A DNA stretch of 64,000 nt from Massilia antarctica (GTDB lineage Bacteria; Pseudomonadota; Gammaproteobacteria; Burkholderiales; Burkholderiaceae_D). The stretch is taken from NCBI RefSeq assembly GCF_015689335.1, contig NZ_CP065053.1:1116001-1180000 (forward strand), in the 5' to 3' direction. The notes below the pieces were generated by a model. It was not told the origin of the DNA. It ran no database searches and worked only from the letters and a program-made list of their open reading frames with translations. Shown here piece by piece: positions 36,072 through 48,992 of this stretch; the first letter of the stretch is position 1; every line of letters starts with the position of its first letter. A program made the position numbers and the translations under genes.

Positions 36072-36690
36072 TGGGTACAAACCCTTTCATTGTTTCGGCA
36101 ACATCTTTCTCAAACGCATCAAATGCAGGAAGTCCGCGCAGAGCCGCAAACGATTCAGTCCGCTGAGTAATCAAAGCTCGCGCTTTTTCTGGTTGAAATT
36201 TGCCAAGCTTACGTCCCGAGAGACCGCTTGCCGCAGTAAGCGCATTAAGCAAGACCTCCTTAGGATCTGGAAGGGCGTCCCATTTTTTTCGCGTCGGTAG
36301 CTCAATCGGATGGCATCCGGACGCATTTCCAGCAGCGAAACGAATAGCCGTCTCGTCGCTTAATAGCCATGCCTCCGTCATCCGCACTGGAACCACCGGC
36401 ACAAATGGCATGTCAACACCGCGCATCGCCTCGGCAATTTCGTCCAGTCGCGCCTCACGCGGCATAGCCTCGGCATCGCGGTGAACAAACAGAACATCGC
36501 ATGGGAAATTAGCAAGCGTGGCTGCTACGCGGGCATTGAGGCCACGTCCAATCTTACCAAAATCCCGGGCAAAAGATGGAACTATACGTGCCCCCGGACA
36601 ATGAAAATCAATCAGCCAATTGATGATAGGAAGCAATATTTCATCAGAAGTGCCGTCCGCCAGCAATGTATAGCGTATGAACGTGTTCAA
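36058..36690 (-). CDS. DUF4276 (TOPRIM-like) protein, partner of the AAA ATPase
   Basis: 210 aa; probable nuclease-type effector. Motifs in TOPRIM order: ADGTSDE at residues 11-17 (family usually EGxxE, so here Asp12 stands at the first acidic site and Glu17 is kept), then DVLFVHRDAEAM with Asp72 and Glu74 in the DxD position. A WDALPDPKEVLLNAL region is near 135-150. The start is a TTG 2 bases after the ATPase stop, implying translational coupling. G+C is visibly lower than flanks. Family knowledge: DUF4276 proteins pair with OLD/ABC-like ATPases; the activity here is inferred. Confidence 0.82.
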   Translation of the reverse strand: MNTFIRYTLLADGTSDEILLPIINWLIDFHCPGARIVPSFARDFGKIGRGLNARVAATLANFPCDVLFVHRDAEAMPREARLDEIAEAMRGVDMPFVPVVPVRMTEAWLLSDETAIRFAAGNASGCHPIELPTRKKWDALPDPKEVLLNALTAASGLSGRKLGKFQPEKARALITQRTESFAALRGLPAFDAFEKDVAETMKGFVPNVMD

Positions 36691-36692
36691 CT

Positions 36693-38099
36693 CTATTTCA
36701 CCGCTATTTCAAGCTGATGCTTATACACTTGCAAGACGCTTTCTTTACCAGGCACTGCCTCGCTAAGGTCCTCCGGACCAAGATAGTCAAGCAGAGCTCC
36801 AAACGTCACTGGAGACTCATCCTTGGAAATATGTAAAACTGTCCTCGTGCGCCATGTTCCGAGAATCGGACAAAACAACGAAAGCGATGCGCCATCGCGC
36901 TTATAAGCTTGCGAAACGATAATATTATCCGTTTGAAGTTTCTGAATTACCAAGGGCGAGTGGGTATTGATGATAATCTGGCGCAATGGATTGTCGGGAC
37001 CCACGGCATAGTCAGTATCGACGGCCATGTCGGTCAAAAGCTGGACAATGGCGGGAATTCTCGCCGGGTGAATGCCATTTTCCGGTTCCTCGAGACAAAT
37101 TACGCCGCCAGCGTCAGCGTCTGCCCCGATAATAGACAGGGCAAGAAACCGCAGGGTTCCATCCGAAAGCGCACGTGCCTCATGACGTATGCCGCTGACG
37201 CTTTCCAAGTACAGCGTTTTTAACTGTCTGCGTTCATCCACATCGACGGTAAGACTCTTCACATCGGGCAGAAGATTAGCCAATTGGCTTGCAACCTCAT
37301 CGAATTTTTTCAAACGATCCAATGTGGCCGGCAAATGCTCGCCTGTAGACGAGACCTGACTCGACGCCAAAAAATCGTCTGGTTTGCGCAACGAGCTCGA
37401 CTCAAGCTGCAAATTGATCCAGGACTGCATTTCACGCCTCGCCGCCAATGCAGTCGGACGGTCAATTGTATTTATATTGCTCAGCAGCGTACGTTCAGCC
37501 TTGTCAATCGGAATACTGATCGGCTGCCCTCCTCCGGTACCATCTTGGCGTATTTTCGCAACAGTTGGGTCGTCTTTATCCATATAAATAAAATCGATCC
37601 GGCTAGTGCCGACATAAACGGAGTCAAGGAATTCCTGAGATACCGGAAAGCCGAGACGCCGTTTTGCTTCGCCTTTTTGCACAAAATCCAGCGACTCATG
37701 TGCGAGTTCAATTCCCTCGGGTTTAGAACCGGATGCGGCGACATATCGCAAACCCAACTTATACTGCAGGAACGTCACCTTTGGTTTGGCATTACGGCCA
37801 AAATCATCTGTGACGGTATCGTTCACCAAAAAATCGACTTCAAACTCCATTAATTGAGCTTGCCCAACTGCAGTCCGGGTAAACAACGACGACAGGTTGA
37901 CACGCTGGCGCCCGCTGTTTCGGATCCTGGTAGCGGCATCAATAATGGAGGTGTCCGCCAAATCCTTCAGAAACAGGATGGCGTCGAATAAATTGGATTT
38001 TCCCACGCCGTTTACACCGGCAATGCATGTGAAAGGGCCGAAGCGAACTTCAATATCCTCTAAACTCTTAAATCCATTAACTTTCAGCCGGGTTAGCAT
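36693..38099 (-). CDS. OLD-like AAA/ABC-type ATPase (AAA_21)
   Basis: 468 aa SMC/ABC-like ATPase. It starts MLTRLKVNGFKSLEDIEVRFGPF, then Walker A GVNGVGKS (28-35), an inserted middle region (about 90-300), ABC-like signature LSDGT (311-315), Walker B VICLEEPENG (about 333-342), and the His-switch NTHSP (His380). This is the architecture of ATPases in OLD, PARIS (AriA) and similar defence pairs, but no nuclease domain is fused; the DUF4276 gene follows instead. GGAGGA sits 5 bases upstream of the ATG. One 60-base row counted at 36961-37020 is 50% G+C, well below the flanking DNA. The proA stop is only 16 bases upstream. Confidence 0.9.
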   Translation of the reverse strand: MLTRLKVNGFKSLEDIEVRFGPFTCIAGVNGVGKSNLFDAILFLKDLADTSIIDAATRIRNSGRQRVNLSSLFTRTAVGQAQLMEFEVDFLVNDTVTDDFGRNAKPKVTFLQYKLGLRYVAASGSKPEGIELAHESLDFVQKGEAKRRLGFPVSQEFLDSVYVGTSRIDFIYMDKDDPTVAKIRQDGTGGGQPISIPIDKAERTLLSNINTIDRPTALAARREMQSWINLQLESSSLRKPDDFLASSQVSSTGEHLPATLDRLKKFDEVASQLANLLPDVKSLTVDVDERRQLKTLYLESVSGIRHEARALSDGTLRFLALSIIGADADAGGVICLEEPENGIHPARIPAIVQLLTDMAVDTDYAVGPDNPLRQIIINTHSPLVIQKLQTDNIIVSQAYKRDGASLSLFCPILGTWRTRTVLHISKDESPVTFGALLDYLGPEDLSEAVPGKESVLQVYKHQLEIAVK

Positions 38100-38115
38100 A
38101 TGTTCCTCCGATAGC

Positions 38116-39381
38116 TCAATTCCTGACTTCGCCGTGGCCGAATACCACGTACTTCAGAGATGTTAATCCTTCCAATCCGACCGGGCCGCGCGCATGCAGC
38201 TTGTCGTTGGAGATGCCGATTTCGGCGCCCAGGCCATACTCGAAACCGTCCGCGAACCGGGTCGACGCGTTCACCATCACCGATGCGGAATCGACTTCGC
38301 GCAAGAAGCGCAGCGCGTCGCTGTAGTCTTCGGTGATGATCGCTTCCGTGTGCTTGGACGAGTAGGTGTTGATATGGTCGATCGCCGCGTCCACGCCGTC
38401 CACCAGCTTGATCGACAGTACCGGCGCCAGGTACTCGGTGCTCCAGTCTTCTTCCACGGCCGCCACCAGATGCGGGTAGCCGGCCAGCAGCGCCAGCGCT
38501 TCCGGATCGGCGCGCAGTTCGACTTCCTTGGTTGCATACAGCGCCGCCAGGCGTGGCAGCACGGCCGGCGCGATGGCGCGCGCGACCAGCAAGGTTTCCA
38601 TGGTGTTGCAGGTGCCGTAGCGGTGACACTTGGCGTTGAATGCGATCGCCACCGCTTTTTCCAGATCGGCCTTGGTGTCGATGTAGACGTGGCAGATGCC
38701 GTCCAGGTGCTTGATCATCGGGACCGTGGCCTCGGCGATCAGACGCGCGATCAGGCCCTTGCCGCCGCGCGGCACGATCACGTCGACATACTCCGGCATG
38801 GTGATCAGCGCGCCGACGGCGGCGCGGTCGGTGGTGTCGACCATCTGCACGCCGTCGTTCGGCAAGCCGGCGCCAGCCAGGCCTTCGGCCACGATTTTCG
38901 CCAGCGCGCGGTTGCAGTTGATGGCTTCCGAGCCGCCGCGCAAAATGGTGGCGTTGCCGCTCTTGATGCACAAGCCCGCCGCGTCGACCGTGACGTTCGG
39001 GCGCGCTTCGTAGATGATGCCGATCACGCCCAGCGGCACGCGCATCTGGCCCACCTGGATGCCGCTCGGGCGGAATTTCATGTTCGAGATTTCACCGATC
39101 GGGTCGGCCAGCGAAACGATCTGGCGCAAGCCTTCGACCATGGTGTCGATGGCCTTGTCCGACAGCTGCAGCCGGTCCAGCATGGCCGGCACCAGGCCGG
39201 CAGCGGCGGCGGCATCGAGGTCGAGCTGGTTGGCGGCGCGCAGCAGCGCGCTGTCGCGCACGATGGCGTCGGCGATCAGCAGCAGCGCGCGGTTGCGCGT
39301 GGCGCTGTCGGATCTTGCCATCGCGCGCGCGGCGGCGCGGGCGCGCTGGCCGACCTGTTGCATGTATTCGGTAATGTTCAT
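38116..39381 (-). CDS. proA: Glutamate-5-semialdehyde dehydrogenase (gamma-glutamyl phosphate reductase)
   Basis: Second step of proline synthesis: NADPH-dependent reduction of gamma-glutamyl phosphate. 421 aa. Landmarks: [38 protein letters not shown] near 110-145 in pieces, catalytic Cys in [14 protein letters not shown] near 255, and the C-terminal [16 protein letters not shown] start at MNITEYM (39381); the longer frame to 39426 is unlikely. It follows holA with about 64 bases between. Confidence 0.96.
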   Translation of the reverse strand: MNITEYMQQVGQRARAAARAMARSDSATRNRALLLIADAIVRDSALLRAANQLDLDAAAAAGLVPAMLDRLQLSDKAIDTMVEGLRQIVSLADPIGEISNMKFRPSGIQVGQMRVPLGVIGIIYEARPNVTVDAAGLCIKSGNATILRGGSEAINCNRALAKIVAEGLAGAGLPNDGVQMVDTTDRAAVGALITMPEYVDVIVPRGGKGLIARLIAEATVPMIKHLDGICHVYIDTKADLEKAVAIAFNAKCHRYGTCNTMETLLVARAIAPAVLPRLAALYATKEVELRADPEALALLAGYPHLVAAVEEDWSTEYLAPVLSIKLVDGVDAAIDHINTYSSKHTEAIITEDYSDALRFLREVDSASVMVNASTRFADGFEYGLGAEIGISNDKLHARGPVGLEGLTSLKYVVFGHGEVRN

Positions 39382-39445
39382 TATCTCGTCTACGTAGGTG
39401 AAGCGCATCGATCGCGCAGGCACCATGGTAGCGTGCCGCTGCGGT

Positions 39446-40462
39446 CTATCCGCGCGTTACTTTCAAGGCCAGCTGCAGCATCGCATCCCAGGCGTCGCCC
39501 GCGAAGCCCTTGGCGCGCAGGCCCTTGATCATTTTGTCGACCTGCGCGGCGTCGCGCATCGCGCCTTCCAGGGTCGGGAGCGAAATGCGGCGCAGCGCCG
39601 GTTCCATCATGCGTTCGCGCGGACCCCAGATGCGGTGTTCCTTGAGCAGCACGCCGAGCGGCCTTCCCTGCGCCATCCCGGATTTCAATTTTAACAGCGT
39701 ACGGATTTCTTCGGCGACCGCCCACAAAACCAGCGGCAGCGCCTCGCCCTCGCCCTTCAAGCCTTCGAGCATGCGCACCAGGCGCGCGCAATCGCCCGCC
39801 AGCATCGCCTCGGACAGTTTGAACACGTCGTAGCGCGCCACGTTGAGCACCGCGTCGTGCACCTGCTCGAACGTCAGCTTGCCCGGATCGTGCAGCAGCG
39901 CGAGCTTCTGGATTTCCTGGTGCGCCGCCAGCAGGTTGCCTTCGACCCGGTCGGCAATGAAGTCGAGCGACTGGCGGTCGGCGGAGAGGCCGTGCGCGGC
40001 CAGGCGCGTTCCGATCCAGCCGGGCAGCTGCGCGCGTTCGACCGCCGGGATCTCGATGTATACGGCGGCCTGCTGCAAGGCGCCGACCCAGGCCGCCTTG
40101 GCGGTCTGCCAGTCCAGCTTGGGCAGGGTGATCAGGGTCAGGTTGTCGGGACTGAGGTCCTTGGCGTAGCTTTGCAGCGCGGCCCCGCCATCCTTGCCCG
40201 GTTTGCCGGTCGGGATGCGAAGTTCGATCAGCTTCTTGTCGCCGAACAGCGACAAGGCCTGGTTCGCGGCCAGCAGCTCGCCCCATTTGAAGGTGCGCTC
40301 CACCGTCAGCACGTCGCGCTCCGAATAGCCGTTGGCGCGCGCGGCGCGACGGATCTTGTCGGCCGCCTCCAGCGCCAGCAGATGCTCGTCGCTGGAGATC
40401 ACGTACAGCGGCGCGATCGTCTTGGCCAGGTGCCCTTCGAGGGCGTCAACCCGCAGTTGCAT
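39446..40462 (-). CDS. holA: DNA polymerase III subunit delta
   Basis: Clamp-loader subunit that opens the beta sliding clamp. 338 aa with the usual start [12 protein letters not shown] and [22 protein letters not shown], the [12 protein letters not shown] segment near residue 70, [12 protein letters not shown] near 140, and [18 protein letters not shown] near 170. It lacks a Walker A, as expected for delta. Lies between lptE and proA in the usual betaproteobacterial order; 9 bases after lptE. Confidence 0.94.
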   Translation of the reverse strand: MQLRVDALEGHLAKTIAPLYVISSDEHLLALEAADKIRRAARANGYSERDVLTVERTFKWGELLAANQALSLFGDKKLIELRIPTGKPGKDGGAALQSYAKDLSPDNLTLITLPKLDWQTAKAAWVGALQQAAVYIEIPAVERAQLPGWIGTRLAAHGLSADRQSLDFIADRVEGNLLAAHQEIQKLALLHDPGKLTFEQVHDAVLNVARYDVFKLSEAMLAGDCARLVRMLEGLKGEGEALPLVLWAVAEEIRTLLKLKSGMAQGRPLGVLLKEHRIWGPRERMMEPALRRISLPTLEGAMRDAAQVDKMIKGLRAKGFAGDAWDAMLQLALKVTRG

Positions 40463-40471
40463 CGCTCATGC

Positions 40472-40990
40472 TCATGTCGGCTTGACCGCCACCAGGCGGC
40501 GCAGCACCTGTTGTACCAGGTCGGTCTGCATGTCGCGGTACAGCAGCACTTCTTCCGATTCCTTGCCCAGCACCTGGCTCTCGTTGAAGGTGATCGAGCG
40601 CTTGAGCGAGATTTCGGTGGCCGGCAGCAGCTCGGTGCCCTTGGCGTCGCGCAGGCGGAACACCAGGGTGTAGGTCAGCAGGTATTCGCGCACGCGGCCC
40701 TGGGCGTTGAGCGAGAGAATCTGCTTGCCGCGCGTTTCCGCCAGCACGTCGAACAGGGTCTCGGCCTTGGAAGAGTCGGTGAGCACCTGCACGGCGTCGC
40801 CGCCGCGCAGATTGCGTTTCAGTTCCGTGCCGAGCGCCGACGTTTCGGGGAACCCCAGGTAGATGCTATGGAACGGCATATTGAACTGGCCGTTCGAGCC
40901 GCGCAGCTGGAAGCCGCACGCGCTCAGGCTGGCGAGCAGCACCAGCGCGCAAGCGGCGCGCAGCACGGTGGCGGAGCGAAGGATCGTCAT
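40472..40990 (-). CDS. lptE: LPS-assembly lipoprotein LptE
   Basis: 172 aa outer-membrane lipoprotein that plugs the LptD barrel and helps deliver lipopolysaccharide to the surface. Signal peptide with lipobox LLASLSAC, lipidated Cys near residue 25. Then GFQLRGSNGQFNMPFHSIYLGFPE, typical of LptE, and a late SLKRSITFNESQVLGKESEEVLLYRDM block. Starts 3 bases after the leuS stop. Its partner lptD is at the far end of this window. Confidence 0.92.
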   Translation of the reverse strand: MTILRSATVLRAACALVLLASLSACGFQLRGSNGQFNMPFHSIYLGFPETSALGTELKRNLRGGDAVQVLTDSSKAETLFDVLAETRGKQILSLNAQGRVREYLLTYTLVFRLRDAKGTELLPATEISLKRSITFNESQVLGKESEEVLLYRDMQTDLVQQVLRRLVAVKPT

Positions 40991-40993
40991 CGC

Positions 40994-44762
<3,769 letters not shown>

Positions 44763-44890
44763 AATACTGGCCGCACGCGCGAATGTACACGCCATTCGCT
44801 CGATTCCGATGCGGTATTCAGGACCAACGACACGCATTTGAAATACTGTATTTCTTGCCGAACCAGGTAACCGTGCCAGAGACCGCCATC

Positions 44891-45424
44891 ATGACAATCG
44901 AATTCGATGCGATAGACTACGCCCAGCAACTGGAAGCGGCAGGCGCACCCAGGAATCAGGCGGATGTGCATGCCAAGGCACTGACCGGGGTAGTGAGGGA
45001 GGTCGTCTCGGAATCCGACCTGCTGCAAACAAAAAACGACTTGCAGCGTGATCTCCGCCACACTGAAGATCGTTTGACGTCGCGGATCGATGTGGCCAAG
45101 ACCGAGCTCAGTACCAAAGTCGAGACCTTCAGAGCCGAATTCAATACCAAAATCGAGCTACTCGATGGAAAAATTGACCAAAGCAGCACCGAACTTGACG
45201 GGAAAATTGATGGGTTCAAAGTCGGGCTGGAATCGAAGATTGATGGGCTCAAGGCTGATCTGAACGCGAAAATTGATGGATTTAAAGTCGAGCTGGATGC
45301 AAAAATTGATCGGCTCGGCGCCACCCAGGATTCGATCAAGAACGAACTTGGCCAACATCGTTGGGCGTTTGCTCTTTTCTTCAGCATGCTCGGCTCTATC
45401 TTCATCAAGACTTTCTGGCCCTGA
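44891..45424 (+). CDS. DUF1640-type coiled-coil, tail-anchored protein (paralogue 3 of 3)
   Basis: 177 aa. Head LEAAGAPRNQADVHAKALTGVV, then the longest coil of the three, with four KIDGFKVELDA-like 11-residue periods (about 95-145), and a C-terminal membrane helix (WAFALFFSMLGSIFIKTFW). I start at 44891 (MTIEFDAIDY), matching the heads of the paralogues; the open frame extends upstream to 44759 without supporting similarity. Function unknown. Confidence 0.74.
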   Translation: MTIEFDAIDYAQQLEAAGAPRNQADVHAKALTGVVREVVSESDLLQTKNDLQRDLRHTEDRLTSRIDVAKTELSTKVETFRAEFNTKIELLDGKIDQSSTELDGKIDGFKVGLESKIDGLKADLNAKIDGFKVELDAKIDRLGATQDSIKNELGQHRWAFALFFSMLGSIFIKTFWP

Positions 45425-45495
45425 TGGCGCGCGCGAAGGCCGTGCAAGCACGGTAAAATAGCCTCCTGCCCACTGCCCACTGCCCAACAATCCTG

Positions 45496-46263
45496 ATGGT
45501 TCTCTACCAGGAACACCCGCCCCACCCCGCGCTGGCGCCCTATCTGGCCTGCCTGTGGACGTGCCAGGTGCTGCCCGGCGCCTCACCCGTCACGCACCGG
45601 GTGCTGCCCGATAACTGCATGGATATCCTGTGGCAGGATATGGCCGCGCTGAGCCGGGTGTCCGGCATGATGAGCACGGTCGTCCACGTTCCCGTGCACC
45701 AGCCCGTGCGCACCATCGCCGCCCGCTTCAAGCCGGGCGCCGCCGCGCACTTTTTTCCCGTGCCGCTGCACGAACTGGCCGACCAGCATCCGCTGCTGGA
45801 AGACCTGTGGGGCGGCGCCGTAACGCGCCAGTTCGCCGATGCCTTATGGTCGCGCCCGCTTTCCGACAGCGATGCCGTCGCCACCGTCGAACGTCTGCTG
45901 CTGCAGCGCCTGCATAGCGCAGGCGCCACCATGGCACCCGGCCTGGTCGACGCCGCCGTGGGCGCCATCGAACAATCGGGCGGCACCATGCGCATCGAGA
46001 CCTTGGCCGCGCAACTGGGCGTATCGCGCCAGCACCTCTCCGGCCAGTTCCGCACCAGGGTCGGCCTGGGCGCCAAGCAGTTCGCGCGCGTGTGCCGCTT
46101 TCGCCAGGCGAGCGAGCGCATCCGCGCCGCCGCACACGATGCAAACCAGCTCGACTGGGCTAGCCTGGCGCTCGATCTCGGCTATTACGACCAGCCGCAC
46201 CTGATCCACGAATTTCGCCAATTATCGGGCAGCACGCCGGAGTCGTTCGCCGCACTGCCCTGA
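45496..46263 (+). CDS. AraC-family transcriptional regulator
   Basis: 255 aa. The N-terminal domain (about 1-100, with RVLPDNCMDILWQ, a DUF6597-like sensor) precedes an AraC DNA-binding domain: IETLAAQLGVSRQHLSGQFRTRVGLGAKQFARV (about 165-195) and LALDLGYYDQPHLIHEFRQLSGSTP near the end. It is followed 72 bp later by a VOC protein on the same strand, which it may control. Ligand unknown. Confidence 0.88.
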   Translation: MVLYQEHPPHPALAPYLACLWTCQVLPGASPVTHRVLPDNCMDILWQDMAALSRVSGMMSTVVHVPVHQPVRTIAARFKPGAAAHFFPVPLHELADQHPLLEDLWGGAVTRQFADALWSRPLSDSDAVATVERLLLQRLHSAGATMAPGLVDAAVGAIEQSGGTMRIETLAAQLGVSRQHLSGQFRTRVGLGAKQFARVCRFRQASERIRAAAHDANQLDWASLALDLGYYDQPHLIHEFRQLSGSTPESFAALP

Positions 46264-46335
46264 CCGCCTTACATTTTTACAATACACGCAGCGCACGCCA
46301 TGGCAGGATGCTGCTTTGCACTCAAGGAGACGAAC

Positions 46336-46698
46336 ATGATTAACGGAATGCGCACTGTCTGCTACCCGGTCCAGGATATGGATGCGGCCAAGGCCTGGTA
46401 CACCGCGGTGTTCGGCACGGCGCCCTACTTCGACCAACCCTTTTACGTCGGCTACGAGATCGGCGGCTTCGAGCTGGGCCTGACACCCGGCGAACCTGGC
46501 CTTGCCGGCTGCGTCGCCTACTGGGGCGTGGACGACATCGAGGCCGAAGCGGATCGCATCACGGGCCTGGGCGCGAGCATTCACTCGGCCATCCAGGATG
46601 TGGGCGAGTCGATCAAGGTGGTCGAGCTGAAGGATCCGTTCGGCAACGTGCTGGGCTTGATCTACAACCCCCATTTCGACCTCAAGAAGGTGCGTTAA
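46336..46698 (+). CDS. VOC-superfamily (glyoxalase/bleomycin-resistance-like) protein
   Basis: 120 aa, one vicinal-oxygen-chelate domain: TVCYPVQDMDAAKAWYTAVFGTAP at the start, GYEIGGFELGLTP near 45, and ELKDPFGNVLGLIYNPHF near the C-terminus, with the usual VOC metal-site positions. AAGGAG lies 6 bases before the ATG. Possible roles include glyoxalase, dioxygenase or drug binding; not decidable here. Confidence 0.88.
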   Translation: MINGMRTVCYPVQDMDAAKAWYTAVFGTAPYFDQPFYVGYEIGGFELGLTPGEPGLAGCVAYWGVDDIEAEADRITGLGASIHSAIQDVGESIKVVELKDPFGNVLGLIYNPHFDLKKVR

Positions 46699-46742
46699 GC
46701 GCCAGCCGGCGCGGGCAGCGGCTGCCCGCGCCGGGCTGCCGC

Positions 46743-47069
46743 TCAGCGCAACACCAGCGCCAGCGCCGGCTTTTCGCCGTAATCCTCGTAGCGCTCGTTG
46801 ATGCCGGCGATGCAGAAGGTCATCTCGTCGAGCAGGTCGGGCACACGCTCGCGCATGGCGGCCGCATCCTTGACGACAATTTCCAGCACTTCGTTGGGCT
46901 TGAGCCGGAACCGGGTCATGCCGTCTTCGTCGCGCAGGTAGCTCAGGCAATCGACCCAGGCATCCATCGTGTGGGCGTAAAAATCGGGAAACCCGAACGC
47001 CGTGCAACTTTCGGAATGAAAGGTCTCCCAGCCGAGGATCGAGGCACCATTGAGTTCAGCGCTGGCCAT
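46743..47069 (-). CDS. Barstar-like protein
   Basis: 108 aa; the pattern FHSESCTAFGFPDFYAHTMDAWVDCLSYLRDEDG followed by an alternating beta-alpha C-terminus fits the barstar family (RNase inhibitor fold). There is no barnase-type RNase beside it: it begins 1 base after the exbD stop as the last gene of the bamE-dapB-exbB-exbD run. It may have a housekeeping inhibitor or binding role, or be the immunity remnant of a lost toxin. Confidence 0.75.
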   Translation of the reverse strand: MASAELNGASILGWETFHSESCTAFGFPDFYAHTMDAWVDCLSYLRDEDGMTRFRLKPNEVLEIVVKDAAAMRERVPDLLDEMTFCIAGINERYEDYGEKPALALVLR

Positions 47070-47070
47070 G

Positions 47071-47493
47071 TTATTTCTCCTTTTTTGGATCGGTCACGAA
47101 GCCGAGCTTGCTCAATCCATGGGACTGGGCCGCCGCCATGACTTGGGCCACGACTTCGTAACGGGTGTTTTTGTCTGCGCGCAGCTGCAATTCGGGCTGC
47201 GGCGCCTGGCGCGCGGCCTGGGTCAGGCGCGCGTCGAGTCCGGCAGGATCGACCTGCTCGCCACTCCAGTGCAGCGCACCGGCGGCATCGATGGCAATCG
47301 TCACCGTGGCCGGCTGCTGCTGCACGGCCGCGGCCTGCGCGCGCGGCAAGTCGAGCTTGACCGCATGCGTAAACATGGGCGCCGTGATGATGAAAATGAC
47401 GAGCAGCACCAGCATCACGTCGACCATCGGGGTCACGTTAATATCGCTCATCATCGACTGCTGGCGCGATGGATTGAAGCTGCCGAATGCCAT
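47071..47493 (-). CDS. exbD: ExbD/TolR-family biopolymer transport protein
   Basis: 140 aa, one N-terminal transmembrane helix (MVDVMLVLLVIFIITAPMF, with the essential Asp in the helix) followed by a periplasmic domain ending in YEVVAQVMAAAQSHGLSKLGFVT, the ExbD signature. Works with ExbB to energise TonB-dependent uptake or a TolQR-like system. It follows exbB by 11 bases; no tonB gene is adjacent. Confidence 0.93.
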   Translation of the reverse strand: MAFGSFNPSRQQSMMSDINVTPMVDVMLVLLVIFIITAPMFTHAVKLDLPRAQAAAVQQQPATVTIAIDAAGALHWSGEQVDPAGLDARLTQAARQAPQPELQLRADKNTRYEVVAQVMAAAQSHGLSKLGFVTDPKKEK

Positions 47494-47504
47494 GCCGCCC
47501 TCCC

Positions 47505-48161
47505 TTACCTGCCGAAGTAGGAATGCAAATCGTGGGCAAAGCCGTCGAGCTCGGCGAGAGTCAGCCGGTTCAGGCGGTTCAATCCGTTATACGCCAGTAC
47601 GGCGGGAATGGCCACCACCAGCCCGAAGCCGGTCATGATCAGCGCTTCCCCGACCGGCCCGGCGATCTTGTCGATCTGCACGATGCCCGCCGCGGACACA
47701 GTCGACAGCGCATGATAAATCCCCCACACCGTGCCCAGCAGGCCCACGAACGGGGCAGTGGCGCCGATCGAGGCCAGCACGGTCAATCCACTTTCGATGC
47801 GGTGGGTCGCGCGCGTGATTTCCTGGCGCAGCACGCGGATGATTTGCTCATCCTTGCTCATTGCGCCGGCCAGGGTGTTGGCGCCGCCAAGGTGCGCCAG
47901 CCCTTGCGCGGGCAGCGGCGCATAGACGCCCTCGCGGTCGGCCAGGGTGAGCAAGGCGATGCCGTCGTGCAGGGTGGGCGCGCTCCAGAAGGCGTCCAGC
48001 GCCGGCGCCGCGCGGCGCACGCGCCAGGTGCTGAAAGCCTTGAACAGGATGAAGAACCAGCTCACCAGCGACATCATCATCAGCACGTAGGCCACCGCAT
48101 GGCTGATCGGATCGCCCTGTTCCCAGTAGCGCGCGACGCTGAAATGATTCACCGGTGGCAT
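47505..48161 (-). CDS. exbB: MotA/TolQ/ExbB proton-channel family protein
   Basis: 218 aa with three transmembrane helices: SHAVAYVLMMMSLVSWFFILF near residue 20, and the paired helices TVLASIGATAPFVGLLGTVWGI near 130 and PVGEALIMTGFGLVVAIPAVLAY near 170 that form the ExbB channel. I start at 48161; the longer frame to 48425 overlaps dapB in another frame. ExbD follows directly. Located just after dapB (8 bases). Confidence 0.92.
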   Translation of the reverse strand: MPPVNHFSVARYWEQGDPISHAVAYVLMMMSLVSWFFILFKAFSTWRVRRAAPALDAFWSAPTLHDGIALLTLADREGVYAPLPAQGLAHLGGANTLAGAMSKDEQIIRVLRQEITRATHRIESGLTVLASIGATAPFVGLLGTVWGIYHALSTVSAAGIVQIDKIAGPVGEALIMTGFGLVVAIPAVLAYNGLNRLNRLTLAELDGFAHDLHSYFGR

Positions 48162-48169
48162 GGCGCCGC

Positions 48170-48964
48170 CTAGTCCTTTAGTGACAGCACGTCCTGCATA
48201 TCGTACAAGCCGGTCGCCTTGTCGGCCAGGAAGCGGCAGGCGCGCAGCGCGCCGTTGGCGTAGCTGGCCCGGCTGCTGGACTTGTGGCTGATCTCGATGC
48301 GCTCGCCGGTGCCGGCAAACAGCACGGTATGGTCGCCGATGATGTCGCCGCCGCGGATGGTGGCAAAGCCGATGGTCGACGGATCGCGCTCGCCGGTGAC
48401 GCCTTCGCGCCCGTACACGGCGCATTCCTTCAAGTCGCGCCCGAGCGCGTCGGCGATGACTTCACCCATTTTCAGGGCTGTGCCGGACGGCGCATCGACC
48501 TTGTGGCGGTGGTGCGCTTCGATGATTTCGATGTCGTAGCCTTCGGAGAGGCTTTTGGCGGCCAGTTCCAGCAGCTTGAGGGTGACGTTCACGCCCACGC
48601 TCATGTTGGGCGCGAACATGATCGCGGTTTTTTCGGCGGCGGCGGCAATCGCGGCCTTGCCGGCGTCGTCGAAACCGGTGGTGCCGATGATCAGCTTGAT
48701 GCCGTGGGCCGCGCAGTATTCCAGGTGCCTGAGCGTGCCTTCGGGGCGGGTAAAGTCGATCAGGTAATCGGCCCCGGCCAGGCCGGCGGCGAGCTCCGCT
48801 TCGATCTTCACGCCGCTCTGGCCAAGCAGCTGGCCGATCGCGGGCGTTCCGGCCAGGCCGAGCGCGCCGGCCAGCACGGCGTCCGGCGCGGCATCGACCG
48901 CATCGACCAGCATCCGCCCCATGCGCCCGTCAGCGCCGGCTACTGCAATTTTCATGTGAGTCAT
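48170..48964 (-). CDS. dapB: 4-hydroxy-tetrahydrodipicolinate reductase
   Basis: Lysine/diaminopimelate pathway reductase. 264 aa: N-terminal dinucleotide motif [12 protein letters not shown], then [29 protein letters not shown] near 100, the signature [21 protein letters not shown] near 150 with catalytic His and Lys, and [33 protein letters not shown] 48964 or 48955 are both possible. It follows bamE by 28 bases. Confidence 0.97.
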   Translation of the reverse strand: MTHMKIAVAGADGRMGRMLVDAVDAAPDAVLAGALGLAGTPAIGQLLGQSGVKIEAELAAGLAGADYLIDFTRPEGTLRHLEYCAAHGIKLIIGTTGFDDAGKAAIAAAAEKTAIMFAPNMSVGVNVTLKLLELAAKSLSEGYDIEIIEAHHRHKVDAPSGTALKMGEVIADALGRDLKECAVYGREGVTGERDPSTIGFATIRGGDIIGDHTVLFAGTGERIEISHKSSSRASYANGALRACRFLADKATGLYDMQDVLSLKD

Positions 48965-48992
48965 CGTGCGCTACCGCTGTGTATGAAATGGA

